DNA of 64,000 nucleotides from Gammaproteobacteria bacterium (GTDB lineage: Bacteria; Pseudomonadota; Gammaproteobacteria; Poriferisulfidales; GCA-002705445), in assembly GCA_018674175.1 (NCBI GenBank), contig JABHAT010000029.1:62001-126000 (forward strand), given 5' to 3'. Made by a program: the position numbers and the translations under genes. Positions 11,310 to 21,228 of the stretch are shown here, piece by piece. How positions within the stretch are numbered: the first letter of the stretch is position 1; each line of letters opens with the position of its first letter. Under the pieces are notes generated by a model. It did not search any database, was not told the origin of the DNA, and saw only the letters and a list, made by a program, of their open reading frames with translations.

Positions 11310-12116
11310 ATGTCTTTAATAAAAAACCTGATTTTTTTTATAGCCTCAATGTCAGTATTTAACATAGCACAAGCTGGTTGGTTAGATTTGAATATGACAG
11401 AGGGCGTTACTGATTTAAGTCAGGAAGTTTTTGGCCTTCATATGTTAATACTTTGGATATGCGTAGTAATCGGGGTTATTGTTTTTGGTGCTATGTTTTG
11501 GTCAATAGCAATGCATAGGAAATCTAGAGGTGTTACGCCAGCAACATTTCATGAAAGCACAAGTTTGGAGTTTTTGTGGACCATTGTTCCATTTGTAATT
11601 TTAATTGGAATGGCTGTCCCTGCTACGAAAACCTTGATAAAAATGTATGATCATAGTGATTCAGAGATTCACATTAAAATTACTGGTTATCAATGGCTAT
11701 GGCAATACGAGTATTTAAATACGAATGTCTCTTTCTACAGTAAATTATCTACCCCATATAATGAGATATATAATAAAGACACTAAGAATATTAATTATTT
11801 ACAAGAAGTAGATAAGCATCTAGTCGTCCCAGTTAACAAAAAAATTAGATTTCTATTAACATCAAATGATGTTTTACATGCATGGTGGGTCCCAGATCTT
11901 GCATTAAAAAGAGATGCAATACCTGGATATATAAATGAAATGTCAGTAGTTATAAATGAGCCAGGAATTTATAGAGGTAGATGCGCAGAACTATGCGGAA
12001 GACATCACGGGTTTATGCCTATTGTTATTGAGGCGGTAGAAGAAAAAGAGTATGAAGAATGGCTAGCGAATGCTGATAAAGTTAAATCATCTGACGTAGC
12101 TAAAATTAATAAATAA
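11310..12116 (+). CDS. coxB: Cytochrome c oxidase subunit II
   Basis: CuA motif GRCAELCGRHHGFMPI, DVLHAWWVPD; AAGGAG positioned 10 nt before ATG 11310 and only 1 nt before ATG 11301. Confidence 0.95.
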   Translation: MSLIKNLIFFIASMSVFNIAQAGWLDLNMTEGVTDLSQEVFGLHMLILWICVVIGVIVFGAMFWSIAMHRKSRGVTPATFHESTSLEFLWTIVPFVILIGMAVPATKTLIKMYDHSDSEIHIKITGYQWLWQYEYLNTNVSFYSKLSTPYNEIYNKDTKNINYLQEVDKHLVVPVNKKIRFLLTSNDVLHAWWVPDLALKRDAIPGYINEMSVVINEPGIYRGRCAELCGRHHGFMPIVIEAVEEKEYEEWLANADKVKSSDVAKINK

Positions 12117-12128
12117 GGGAGAAATATT

Positions 12129-13700
12129 ATGAGTTCGGTTGTAAAAGATGAACACCACGACGAACACCCATCAGGAATTATGAGATGGATTACTACTACA
12201 AATCATAAAGATATAGGAACACTTTATCTTTGGTTTGCAATGATAATGTTCTTTATTGGCGGACTGATGGCATTAGTTATAAGATCAGAGCTTTTTCAGC
12301 CAGGATTACAATTTGTAGATCCTCAGTTCTTTAATTCCATGACTACAATGCATGCTCTTGTGATGATATTTGGTGTTGTGATGCCTGCATTTACAGGCTT
12401 AGCTAATTGGATGATACCTATTATGGTTGGTGGTCCAGATATGGCTTTACCTAGAATGAATAATTGGAGTTTCTGGATTATGCCTTTTGCATTTTCTATG
12501 CTTCTCTCAACTTTATTTATGGATGGTGGAGCACCCGCAGGTGGCTGGACATTATACCCACCACTAAGTCTTCAAACTGGTGATGCATTTCCATTCCTAA
12601 TTTTTGCGATACACTTCATGGGCTTATCTTCAATAATGGGAGCTATTAATATAGTGGCAACAATTTTAAATATGCGAGCTCCAGGAATGACTTTAATGAA
12701 GATGCCATTATTTGTTTGGACTTGGTTAATTACAGCATTTTTATTGATAGCAGTAATGCCGGTGTTAGCAGGCGGAGTTACTATGCTTTTAACAGATAAA
12801 TTTTTTGGAACTAGTTTTTTTAATGCTGCAGGTGGTGGAGATCCAGTAATGTTCCAACATATTTTTTGGTTCTTTGGGCATCCAGAAGTATATATATTAA
12901 TCTTACCTTCTTTTGGAGTTGTTTCAGCTATTATCCCTACTTTTGCAAGAAAACCCCTATTTGGATATGCCTCTATGGTGTATGCAACTGCATCAATTGC
13001 TTTTTTATCATTTATCGTTTGGGCGCATCATATGTTTACAGTTGGTATGCCGCTAGCTGGAGAAGTATTTTTTATGTTTGCAACAATGTTGATTGCGGTT
13101 CCTACAGGGGTAAAAGTATTTAATTGGGTTACAACTATGTGGAAAGGAGCTATGACATTTGAAACTCCAATGTTATTTGCAATAGGTTTTATTGTAATGT
13201 TTACTATTGGAGGTTTTTCAGGATTAATGCTAGCTATTACTCCAGCTGATTTTCAGTACCATGATACATATTTCGTAGTTGCGCATTTTCATTATGTATT
13301 AGTACCTGGATCAATATTTGCAATAATGGCCGCATGTTATTACTGGCTTCCAAAATGGACAGGAAATATGTATTCAGAAACTTTAGGAAAAACTCATTTC
13401 TGGCTTTCAACAATTTTTGTCAATTTAACTTTCTTTCCAATGCATTTCGTTGGTTTAGCTGGTATGCCAAGAAGAATTCCAGATTATTCGCTACAATTTG
13501 CTGACTACAATATGATTGCAAGTATTGGTGCATTTGGTTTTGGGTTTGCGCAATTAATATTTTTATATCTAATAATTAAAACTATAAAAGGCGGCACAAA
13601 AGCAACAGATCAAGTATGGGAAGGAGCTGAAGGGTTAGAGTGGACATTGTCTTCACCGCCTCCATACCATTCATTCAATACACCGCCAGTTATAAAATAG
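12129..13700 (+). CDS. ctaD: Cytochrome c oxidase subunit I
   Basis: WITTTNHKDIGTLYLWFAM, WFFGHPEVYILILPSFG, HDTYFVVAHFHYVL. Confidence 0.98.
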   Translation: MSSVVKDEHHDEHPSGIMRWITTTNHKDIGTLYLWFAMIMFFIGGLMALVIRSELFQPGLQFVDPQFFNSMTTMHALVMIFGVVMPAFTGLANWMIPIMVGGPDMALPRMNNWSFWIMPFAFSMLLSTLFMDGGAPAGGWTLYPPLSLQTGDAFPFLIFAIHFMGLSSIMGAINIVATILNMRAPGMTLMKMPLFVWTWLITAFLLIAVMPVLAGGVTMLLTDKFFGTSFFNAAGGGDPVMFQHIFWFFGHPEVYILILPSFGVVSAIIPTFARKPLFGYASMVYATASIAFLSFIVWAHHMFTVGMPLAGEVFFMFATMLIAVPTGVKVFNWVTTMWKGAMTFETPMLFAIGFIVMFTIGGFSGLMLAITPADFQYHDTYFVVAHFHYVLVPGSIFAIMAACYYWLPKWTGNMYSETLGKTHFWLSTIFVNLTFFPMHFVGLAGMPRRIPDYSLQFADYNMIASIGAFGFGFAQLIFLYLIIKTIKGGTKATDQVWEGAEGLEWTLSSPPPYHSFNTPPVIK

Positions 13701-13722
13701 TAATAGGCTACTGGGAGAAATT

Positions 13723-13821
13723 TTGGAAACAAGACAAAAAGTAAAAGTCACAACAATTATTTTAGTTGTAATGGCCTTAGCAATTTATATTGGTTTTTAT
13801 TTTATTATGTCTAGTAGGTGA
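13723..13821 (+). CDS. 32-aa single-TM protein between ctaD and ctaG (cytochrome oxidase small assembly protein-like)
   Basis: TTG start preceded by GGGAGAAA; translates METRQKVKVTTIILVVMALAIYIGFYFIMSSR; not in the supplied ORF track. Confidence 0.65.
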   Translation: METRQKVKVTTIILVVMALAIYIGFYFIMSSR

Positions 13822-13829
13822 TAAGGAAT

Positions 13830-14372
13830 ATGAAAGAAAAAAAGTTAAATATTAGAACAGCAAAAAAACTAATTTTTATTTGTTTTTCAATGTTTCTATT
13901 TTCTTTTGCATTAATACCTTTATACAATATAATTTGCGATGTTACAGGTTTGAATGGAAATACATCTAATCTAAAGGAAAAAGTTGAAGCTTATACTGAA
14001 ACAATTAGTACTGAAAAGCTTAATGTGCAGTTTATCTCTCACCAATATAATGGTGAGAAATTAGTTTTCAAACCTTCCGAATTTGAAATGGTTGTATCTC
14101 CTGGAAAGGTCTATAGCACAGTTTATATTGCTACAAATAAAACTAATTCAAATATAGTTGGTCAAGCTGTACCTAGTGTCTCTCCAAACGAGGCAGCAAA
14201 ATACTTAAAAAAAATAGAATGTTTCTGTTTTGAGGAGCAAACTTTTGAGCCGGGTAAGGTAGTTCAGTTGCCGTTATATTTTGCTATAGATGAAAAACTA
14301 CCAAATAGAATAAAAACAATAACATTATCATATTCATTTTTCGAAGCGCTGAATGTTTCTAAAAAAGATTAA
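13830..14372 (+). CDS. ctaG: Cytochrome c oxidase assembly protein CtaG/Cox11
   Basis: LIPLYNIICDVTGLNG, GQAVPSVSPNEAAKYLKKIECFCFEEQTFEPGK. Confidence 0.95.
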   Translation: MKEKKLNIRTAKKLIFICFSMFLFSFALIPLYNIICDVTGLNGNTSNLKEKVEAYTETISTEKLNVQFISHQYNGEKLVFKPSEFEMVVSPGKVYSTVYIATNKTNSNIVGQAVPSVSPNEAAKYLKKIECFCFEEQTFEPGKVVQLPLYFAIDEKLPNRIKTITLSYSFFEALNVSKKD

Positions 14373-14393
14373 AAATTAAAGGGGAAAATTAAA

Positions 14394-15263
14394 ATGTCTG
14401 AATCAGGAAGTTATTACATACCACACGGAAGCAAGTGGCCAATTATAGCAACAATAGGAGTCTGTACTGCTATGGTTGGCGGGTCATCCTTACTAAATGG
14501 AAATGATATAGGTAAATATATTCTTTACGTCGGATTAGCAATAGTTGTTTATATGATGGTGGGTTGGTTCAGCACAGTGGTTTCTGAAGGCGAAGAAGGC
14601 CTTTATGATTCGCAAGTTGATGCGTCATTTAGATGGGGAATGATTTGGTTTATTTTTTCAGAAGTTATGTTTTTTGCAGCTTTCTTCGGAGCACTTTTTT
14701 ATGTAAGAACTTACTCCCTTCCATGGCTGGGCGGAGAAGGAGCCGGATTAGTAACAAATACTTTTCTTTGGCCAGGGTATGAGAATGTTTGGCCGTTAAC
14801 AGCTAATGGTCCAGGAGAAGTTGGTGGTCAATTTAAAACTATGGGAGCTTGGGGCTTGCCAGCATTAAATACAGCTATTTTGCTAACTAGCGGAGTAACA
14901 TTGACTTGGGCACACCACGCATTAAAAGAAATGAAGAGAATACAACTAATTGCAGGGTTAAGTTTAACAGTCGCACTAGGTATTATCTTTATGTATTTTC
15001 AAGCAATGGAGTACGGCCATGCATTTAATGATTTAAATTTAAATATGGGAAGCGGAATTTATGGTTCAACATTTTTTATGCTTACTGGATTTCATGGTTT
15101 TCACGTAACAATAGGGACAATAATGTTAATGGTTATATTGGGGAGATCCATATATGGTCATTTCAATCCAAACAACCACTTTGCCTTTGAGGCAGTTGCG
15201 TGGTATTGGCACTTTGTTGATGTTGTCTGGCTAGGATTATTTATTTTTGTATATTGGATATAG
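14394..15263 (+). CDS. ctaE: Cytochrome c oxidase subunit III
   Basis: FRWGMIWFIFSEVMFFAAFFGALFY, GFHGFHVTIGTIML, WYWHFVDVVWLGLF. Confidence 0.97.
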   Translation: MSESGSYYIPHGSKWPIIATIGVCTAMVGGSSLLNGNDIGKYILYVGLAIVVYMMVGWFSTVVSEGEEGLYDSQVDASFRWGMIWFIFSEVMFFAAFFGALFYVRTYSLPWLGGEGAGLVTNTFLWPGYENVWPLTANGPGEVGGQFKTMGAWGLPALNTAILLTSGVTLTWAHHALKEMKRIQLIAGLSLTVALGIIFMYFQAMEYGHAFNDLNLNMGSGIYGSTFFMLTGFHGFHVTIGTIMLMVILGRSIYGHFNPNNHFAFEAVAWYWHFVDVVWLGLFIFVYWI

Positions 15264-15269
15264 TTAATT

Positions 15270-15470
15270 TTATATACCATGTGGCTGGATATAGCCATTC
15301 ATATACATAATAATCAAGATGGCAAATAGGAGAACCGAAAGGCCTATTCTTACTTTAAGTGCATTAACAGCTCTTTTCTTATTACCCTTGTCTTTAATTA
15401 AGAAAAATAATGAACTAAATAAACTTATAATGATAAGCAGGAATAGAAATATAAATATGATTTTTAACAT
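15270..15470 (-). CDS. DUF2909-like twin-transmembrane small protein
   Basis: 66 aa, two hydrophobic helices, antisense to the cox cluster between ctaE and surf1. Confidence 0.65.
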   Translation of the reverse strand: MLKIIFIFLFLLIIISLFSSLFFLIKDKGNKKRAVNALKVRIGLSVLLFAILIIMYMNGYIQPHGI

Positions 15471-15487
15471 TAGTAAATTTTTTATTT

Positions 15488-16216
15488 ATGAAACTTAAAC
15501 TACTTTCTAGCATCATTTTTCTGTTGTGTATATCCTTATTTCTTTCTTTAGGATTTTGGCAGCTTGATAGAGCAAATGAAAAAGAAAATATTATAAAGCT
15601 TTATGAGGAAAGACAGAGTTCAGATATTGTTTCATTAAATTATATCGGCAAAAAACCTATTAAGGATAAGTATTATAGAAATTATAAGATTAAGGGACGA
15701 TATATCAACCAAACATTTCTTATAGATAATAAAATAAAAGATAAGCAGCCAGGATTTAATGTAATAAGTCTATTTCGAATTTCATCTAGCAAAGAAATAA
15801 TTCTAGTTGATAGAGGTTGGATAAAAATGAAAGGTCAAAGACAAAATATAGAAAAAAATTTCAAATTTTTAAATAATGAAAATATAGAAAAAAATGTACA
15901 AGAAATTTACGGGTATATCTACCCTAGAGAGAAGAGTTATACTATTGGTGATATATCGACAAATAAAAGTTGGCCGAGATTACTGCAAGCTATAAATTTC
16001 AATGAAATTAAAAGCACTATTAAGGTAAGCGAGCCATTTGTTGAAGGGATAGTATTTAGATTAAGTGAAAATAATAAATTTGGATTTAAGAGGGATTGGA
16101 AAATTGTGTTCATGGATAGTACTAAGCATTTGGGTTACGCATTTCAATGGTTCAGTATGGCGTTAGCTCTTGTAATTCTAATAATTTTATTTTTTGTGAG
16201 AATGAAAAATGAGTAA
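15488..16216 (+). CDS. SURF1 family cytochrome oxidase biogenesis protein
   Basis: LGFWQLDRANEKENI, VDRGWIKM, HLGYAFQWFSMALALVI. Confidence 0.9.
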   Translation: MKLKLLSSIIFLLCISLFLSLGFWQLDRANEKENIIKLYEERQSSDIVSLNYIGKKPIKDKYYRNYKIKGRYINQTFLIDNKIKDKQPGFNVISLFRISSSKEIILVDRGWIKMKGQRQNIEKNFKFLNNENIEKNVQEIYGYIYPREKSYTIGDISTNKSWPRLLQAINFNEIKSTIKVSEPFVEGIVFRLSENNKFGFKRDWKIVFMDSTKHLGYAFQWFSMALALVILIILFFVRMKNE

Positions 16217-16781
16217 AAAAACTAGTTATTTTTCTTTAATAAAAACAAGGTTATTTTTTTTATTAATAATATTATCTTTTGCGGGGCCTTTAGTTCTTGC
16301 AACTGTAATGTATAAGTATAGTGATCTTATATCAGTAGCCCCGCCAAAATCTTACGGAAATTTAATTGAGCCAGTTATAACAATTAGCGAGAAGGAAGAT
16401 TTTAATAATATTTTAGGGAATAAAAAATGGACATTTTTGTATGTTTATGAAAATGAATCATGCGATCTTCTTTGCGAAGCAACATTATATATGATGCAAC
16501 AAGTCAGAGAGTCTGTTGGAAGAGAAAGACAGAGAATATCAAATTTAGTTATAGTAAATAAAAATTTCAAAAATGAAGATAATGAAAAAATTATAAATAA
16601 ATATAATAAAATAAAATTACTAGATATCATTCAAAAACCATTTTTTAATAAATTGAAAAAAAATCATCTATACATCGTTGATCCTTTAGGAAATATTTTT
16701 ATATATTATGAGAAAGACTTTAAAGCAAAAGGATTGAAAAAAGATATTAAGAAAATACTTAGAATTTCAAGGATTGGTTGA
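16209..16781 (+). CDS. Membrane-anchored SCO/thioredoxin-fold-like protein
   Basis: N-terminal TM, KWTFLYVYENESCDLLC (CxxxC), HLYIVDPLGN; located between surf1 and ctaA. Confidence 0.65.
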   Translation: MSKKTSYFSLIKTRLFFLLIILSFAGPLVLATVMYKYSDLISVAPPKSYGNLIEPVITISEKEDFNNILGNKKWTFLYVYENESCDLLCEATLYMMQQVRESVGRERQRISNLVIVNKNFKNEDNEKIINKYNKIKLLDIIQKPFFNKLKKNHLYIVDPLGNIFIYYEKDFKAKGLKKDIKKILRISRIG

Positions 16782-16790
16782 GTTATTCAT

Positions 16791-17816
16791 ATGATAAAAC
16801 TTAATAATTTTTTAATGATCGTCATTACAACAACACTTGCTGTAATTACATTAGGCGCTTATGTTAGGCTTTCGCATGCCGGCCTAGGGTGTCCTGATTG
16901 GCCTGGGTGTTATGGCTATCTAATTGGTGTTCCAGATAATGCTATTGAAATTTCAAATGCTGAGGCTAATTATGATGGTGCTAACGTTGATATTGGCAAG
17001 GCATGGAAGGAAATGATTCATAGATATCTTGCTGGGTTTTTAGGTATATTTATATTTGCTATATCTTACATATTTTATAAAAATAACACATCGAAACTTT
17101 TCAAATTATCCATAGTATTATCTTTGTTAGTAATTATGCAGGCAACTCTTGGAATGCTGACTGTTACTTTGCAGCTTCAGCCGGTAATAGTTTTAACACA
17201 TCTTCTTGGTGGGTTAACGATCATATCTTTATTATGGATAATGTTCTTAAGGTATAACAAAAATAGCTACTTCAATGAAACTGAGTTATTAGCTAATATT
17301 TCTACAAAACAGATAAAAAAGTTATCTATTTTTGGTTATGTAACTCTAGCAATTTTAATTATACAAATAATTCTTGGTGGCTGGACAAGCACAAATTATG
17401 CAGCTTTGGCTTGTGCGGATTTTCCAAGGTGTAATAACTCATGGTGGCCACAAATGGATTTTTACAGTGCTTTTGTAGTAGAGCTTGCAACAAATTTAAA
17501 TTATGAATTTGGTAGGCTTGATAGTCCAGCAAGAGTAGCAATTCATTTTACTCATAGAGCATGGGCAATAATAACTGCGGTTTCAATATTAATATTAGCA
17601 ATAATATCTTATAAAACTATAGTAGTCGCATATCAAAAAATTATTTCAATTTTACTAATTTTCTTTCTTTTTGTTCAAATTATACTGGGTATATTAAATA
17701 TTAAAATGAGCCTACCCATATATATAGCAGTTGCTCACAATGGTAATGCAGCATTACTTTTAATGTGTTTAATTACTCAGTTATATTTAATAAGAAATGT
17801 AAAAAATAATTTATAG
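16791..17816 (+). CDS. ctaA: Heme A synthase
   Basis: GAYVRLSHAGLGCPDWPGCYG, MIHRYLAGFLG, HFTHRAWAII. Confidence 0.93.
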   Translation: MIKLNNFLMIVITTTLAVITLGAYVRLSHAGLGCPDWPGCYGYLIGVPDNAIEISNAEANYDGANVDIGKAWKEMIHRYLAGFLGIFIFAISYIFYKNNTSKLFKLSIVLSLLVIMQATLGMLTVTLQLQPVIVLTHLLGGLTIISLLWIMFLRYNKNSYFNETELLANISTKQIKKLSIFGYVTLAILIIQIILGGWTSTNYAALACADFPRCNNSWWPQMDFYSAFVVELATNLNYEFGRLDSPARVAIHFTHRAWAIITAVSILILAIISYKTIVVAYQKIISILLIFFLFVQIILGILNIKMSLPIYIAVAHNGNAALLLMCLITQLYLIRNVKNNL

Positions 17817-17823
17817 AGACAGC

Positions 17824-18720
17824 ATGTTTAATTTTAAAATTTACAGAGCATACCTAGAATCCTCAAAGCTTAGAGTTGTTGCTTTAATGATTTTCACATC
17901 TTTTATAGGAATGCTCTTAGCTAATCCTTTGTCTTTAAATTTTGAAGTTCTAATTTTAGGTAATTTAGGAATTGCTTTAATGTCGTTATCTGCTGGTTCA
18001 ATTAATCAATTATTAGATCAAAGAATAGATAAAATTATGCAGAGAACAAAAAAAAGACCATTAGTATCAGGAATACTGTCTACTAAAAATGTTATTATTT
18101 ATGCATCTATTATGGCAATTTTAGGTTTTTGTATTCTATATTTTCGAATTAATACACTAACAGCTTGGCTGACACTTGCCTCACTAGTAGGGTATGCTTT
18201 TATTTATACTTTATATTTAAAAAGGAGCACTCCTCAAAATATAGTTATTGGAGGTGCCGCTGGCGCTACACCACCACTACTTGGCTGGACTGCAATGACA
18301 GGACAAATTGATTTAATAGCCGTAGTATTATTTTTAATAATATTCACTTGGACTCCCCCACATTTTTGGGCGCTTGCTTTGTATAGAAAAGAAGAGTATT
18401 TCGCAGCAAAGATACCTATGCTTCCAGTGACTCATGGCGAGCAATATACTAGAGTGCATATAACTCTATATACTTTAATGTTAACAATAGTTAGTTTCTT
18501 GCCATTTATAATTAAATTTTCTAGTTCTTTTTATTTAGCAGGAGCGACGATTTTAAATTTAATATTCCTGTATTATGTAATAAAAATGCAACTAGCGAAA
18601 AATAATTTATTATCAAATAAAATATTTAATTACTCTATAGTTTATTTATCAGCACTGTTTGGTTTTTTAATAGCAGATAGGTATCTTGTATTACTTATAA
18701 ATATTAAAAGCTTTCTTTAA
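17824..18720 (+). CDS. ctaB: Protoheme IX farnesyltransferase
   Basis: AGSINQLLDQRIDKIMQRTKKRPL, GGAAGATPPLLGWTAM, TWTPPHFWALAL. Confidence 0.97.
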   Translation: MFNFKIYRAYLESSKLRVVALMIFTSFIGMLLANPLSLNFEVLILGNLGIALMSLSAGSINQLLDQRIDKIMQRTKKRPLVSGILSTKNVIIYASIMAILGFCILYFRINTLTAWLTLASLVGYAFIYTLYLKRSTPQNIVIGGAAGATPPLLGWTAMTGQIDLIAVVLFLIIFTWTPPHFWALALYRKEEYFAAKIPMLPVTHGEQYTRVHITLYTLMLTIVSFLPFIIKFSSSFYLAGATILNLIFLYYVIKMQLAKNNLLSNKIFNYSIVYLSALFGFLIADRYLVLLINIKSFL

Positions 18721-19540
18721 GTTTTAACATTGATTCGTTTTCAATCTGTCTAATTCTTTCTCTTGAAACGCCATATTTTTTTGATAAATCTTCTAGTGTT
18801 AATTTACTTGTAGAAAGCCATCTACTCTTAACAATATCTTTGCTTCTCTCATCTAGTTTATTAATAACTTCATATAGCTTTGTATTTAGTAAATTTTTTT
18901 CTTCATTTTCTAAAACTTGATCTGGCTCAAGCTCGCTACTAGTTAAAAATAATGATGGGGAAGCATTTTCATCATCATTATCTTCAATTGCTAAATCATG
19001 ATTATTCATTCTTTTTTCCATCTCTATAACATCCTTAAGAGGGACCCCAAGATCTTGAGCAATAGAAATAACTTCTTTATTACTTAAAGTAGATAATGTG
19101 CTTTTTTTAGATCTAAGATTGAAAAATAATTTTCTCTGACTTTTTGTAGTGGCAACCTTCACTATTTTCCAGTTTTTAATAACAAACTCATGAATCTCAG
19201 ATTTTATCCAATAAACTGCAAAAGTTATTAACTTTAAGTTCTTTTCTGGATCGTATTTTTTTACAGCCTTCATTAAGCCTATATTTCCTTCTTGAACTAA
19301 ATCATTTAAATTTAGCCCATACCCAGAATAGCTCTTAGCTATATAAATAACATACCTTAGATTATGCATAATCAACTTCTTGGCAGACTCTAGGTCATTT
19401 GTACTTTGTAAATTTCTACCTAGCGCAACTTCTTCTTCAGTTGTTAGTGGAGGTATCGACATAATATGACTAATGTAAGTATCCAAACTACCTGTTGGTG
19501 AAGGTAGTAATGTATTACTAAAATTTAATGTTTTTTCCAT
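18704..19540 (-). CDS. rpoH: RNA polymerase sigma-32 factor
   Basis: LGRNLQSTNDLESAKKLIMHNLRYVIYIAKSYSGYGLNLNDLVQEGNIGLMKAVKKYDPEKNLKLITFAVYWIKSEIHEF; C-terminal sigma4 HTH. Confidence 0.95.
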   Translation of the reverse strand: MEKTLNFSNTLLPSPTGSLDTYISHIMSIPPLTTEEEVALGRNLQSTNDLESAKKLIMHNLRYVIYIAKSYSGYGLNLNDLVQEGNIGLMKAVKKYDPEKNLKLITFAVYWIKSEIHEFVIKNWKIVKVATTKSQRKLFFNLRSKKSTLSTLSNKEVISIAQDLGVPLKDVIEMEKRMNNHDLAIEDNDDENASPSLFLTSSELEPDQVLENEEKNLLNTKLYEVINKLDERSKDIVKSRWLSTSKLTLEDLSKKYGVSRERIRQIENESMLKLKESF

Positions 19541-19561
19541 AGCTTTAATAACTCTTAATAA

Positions 19562-19588
19562 TTAGCACTCATTATACAAGAGTGCCAA
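19562..19588. promoter_or_regulatory. CIRCE-type operator (HrcA binding site) upstream of rpoH
   Basis: TTAGCACTC-ATTATACAA-GAGTGCCAA against consensus TTAGCACTC-N9-GAGTGCTAA: one mismatch, exact 9-nt spacer. Confidence 0.85.
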
Positions 19589-19598
19589 AAATTATCAA
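19571..19598 (-). promoter_or_regulatory. Sigma70-like promoter of rpoH
   Basis: Minus strand TTGATA-N16-TATAAT; the -10 lies in the CIRCE spacer. Confidence 0.65.
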
Positions 19599-19879
19599 TA
19601 ATAGGAATAAATACTTTTAAAAACAACAACTTATTTTACTTAAAAGATTAATTTATATAAAATTATTTTGTATTTTACTTATATTGCTAATATCAATAAT
19701 AATATGAAAATATAAAAAATCACTATCTACAAAAGATATACTTTAAAATAATTATTTTAATTAAATTATAAGATATTTATAAGAATTGCAAAGCTTTAAA
19801 ACTTATTTGCAAACTATATATATGTTATATTAGAAACCGTTTTAATATTATAAATAATTTTTTTTAAAAGGTAAGATTT

Positions 19880-21226
19880 GTGAAATTTTTATACAAAAAC
19901 AATATTTCGAGATATTTTTTTATTTTCAATATTTCAATAATATTTTTACTATCTTTTGATGTGAGGGCTGAGATTATGGAAAAAACACTAGATAATGGTA
20001 TGCACGTCATCTTGAAAAAAGATAAAAGAGCTCCAGTAGTTACCAGTCATATTTGGTATAAGATTGGATCAGCAGATGAGGTAAGCGGCAAAACTGGGTT
20101 ATCTCACGCTTTAGAACATATGATGTTTAAGGGTACCAAGAAAAACCCAGGAGGATTATTTTCCGAGGTAATTGCAAAATTAGGTGGTAAAGAGAATGCA
20201 TTTACGAGCAAAGACTATACTGCATATTATCAAACACTACCTTCACAATATTTAGAAGAAGCAATAAAATTTGAATCTGACAGAATGACAAATTTGGTAG
20301 TTAGTAAGGACGATTTTCTAAAAGAGATAGAAGTTATAAAAGAAGAAAGAAGGCTAAGAACTGATGATCAGCCAGAGGGTATAGCTTATGAACAGCTTTA
20401 TGCAAGTGCTTATAACAATAGTTCATATCATGACCCTATTATTGGTTGGATGGAAGATCTTCATAACATGACAGAAGAAGATATAATTAATTGGTATAAA
20501 AATTGGTATGCACCAAATAACGCTACGGCAGTTATAGTTGGTGATATTAATTTTGATGAAACTTTTAAAATGGTTGAAAAATATTATGGGTCAAAAAAGA
20601 AAGTTGATATCAAAAAAAGAATTGAAAGAAATGAGCCGGTTCAATTTGGTGAAAAAAATATTTCTATAGTGATAAAAGATAAACCATCTTATTTAATAAC
20701 GGGCTACAAAGTACCAAGTATAAATACGAAAAATATAGAAAAGTGGGAATGTTATGCATTGTCAGTATTATCAGGAGTCTTAAGTAGTGGTCAAAACTCT
20801 CGCTTTCAAAAAATATTAATCAAAGATAAGAAAATAGCAAGTTATGCAGACTCTGGTTATTCTATGTTTTCAAGAAATGAACCGCTGTTTCTCATAGATG
20901 TAAATCCAATGTTAGGAAAAAATATTAGTGATATAGAAATTGAATTAAATAAAATTATTAACGAGCTTAAAACAAAATTGGTTAGCCAAAAAGAATTAGA
21001 TAGAATAAAGGCGCAAGTTTTAGCTTCAGAAATTTATCAGCAAGATTCAATTGATTACCAAGCTAGAATATTAGGAATGGCTAAAACTTCAATTGGAGAT
21101 ACTAATATTATAAAAGAATATACCTCGAATATTGGATCTGTAACTGCATCACAAGTTAGGAAAGTTGCAAAAAAATATTTAGTTGCTAATTTAAAAACAA
21201 CAGTCAAAGTAAATGATGATAAATAG
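19880..21226 (+). CDS. M16 family zinc peptidase
   Basis: Signal peptide; HxxEH motif in GLSHALEHMMFKGT; EVIKEERRLRTDDQP. Confidence 0.93.
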   Translation: MKFLYKNNISRYFFIFNISIIFLLSFDVRAEIMEKTLDNGMHVILKKDKRAPVVTSHIWYKIGSADEVSGKTGLSHALEHMMFKGTKKNPGGLFSEVIAKLGGKENAFTSKDYTAYYQTLPSQYLEEAIKFESDRMTNLVVSKDDFLKEIEVIKEERRLRTDDQPEGIAYEQLYASAYNNSSYHDPIIGWMEDLHNMTEEDIINWYKNWYAPNNATAVIVGDINFDETFKMVEKYYGSKKKVDIKKRIERNEPVQFGEKNISIVIKDKPSYLITGYKVPSINTKNIEKWECYALSVLSGVLSSGQNSRFQKILIKDKKIASYADSGYSMFSRNEPLFLIDVNPMLGKNISDIEIELNKIINELKTKLVSQKELDRIKAQVLASEIYQQDSIDYQARILGMAKTSIGDTNIIKEYTSNIGSVTASQVRKVAKKYLVANLKTTVKVNDDK

Positions 21227-21228
21227 AA

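Noticed and set aside
12866-13123. Alternate-frame ORF within ctaD
   Set aside because: Same-strand shadow frame inside a highly conserved gene.
18704-18720. Convergent overlaps (ctaB/rpoH, waaA/kdkA, hldD/waaF) as antisense regulation
   Set aside because: Short 3' overlaps of 11-34 nt are common in compact genomes; no specific evidence of regulation.
19790-19835. TTGCAAA...TTTGCAA inverted repeat upstream of the first M16 peptidase
   Set aside because: Short AT-rich half-sites in a very AT-rich spacer; likely by chance without conservation data.
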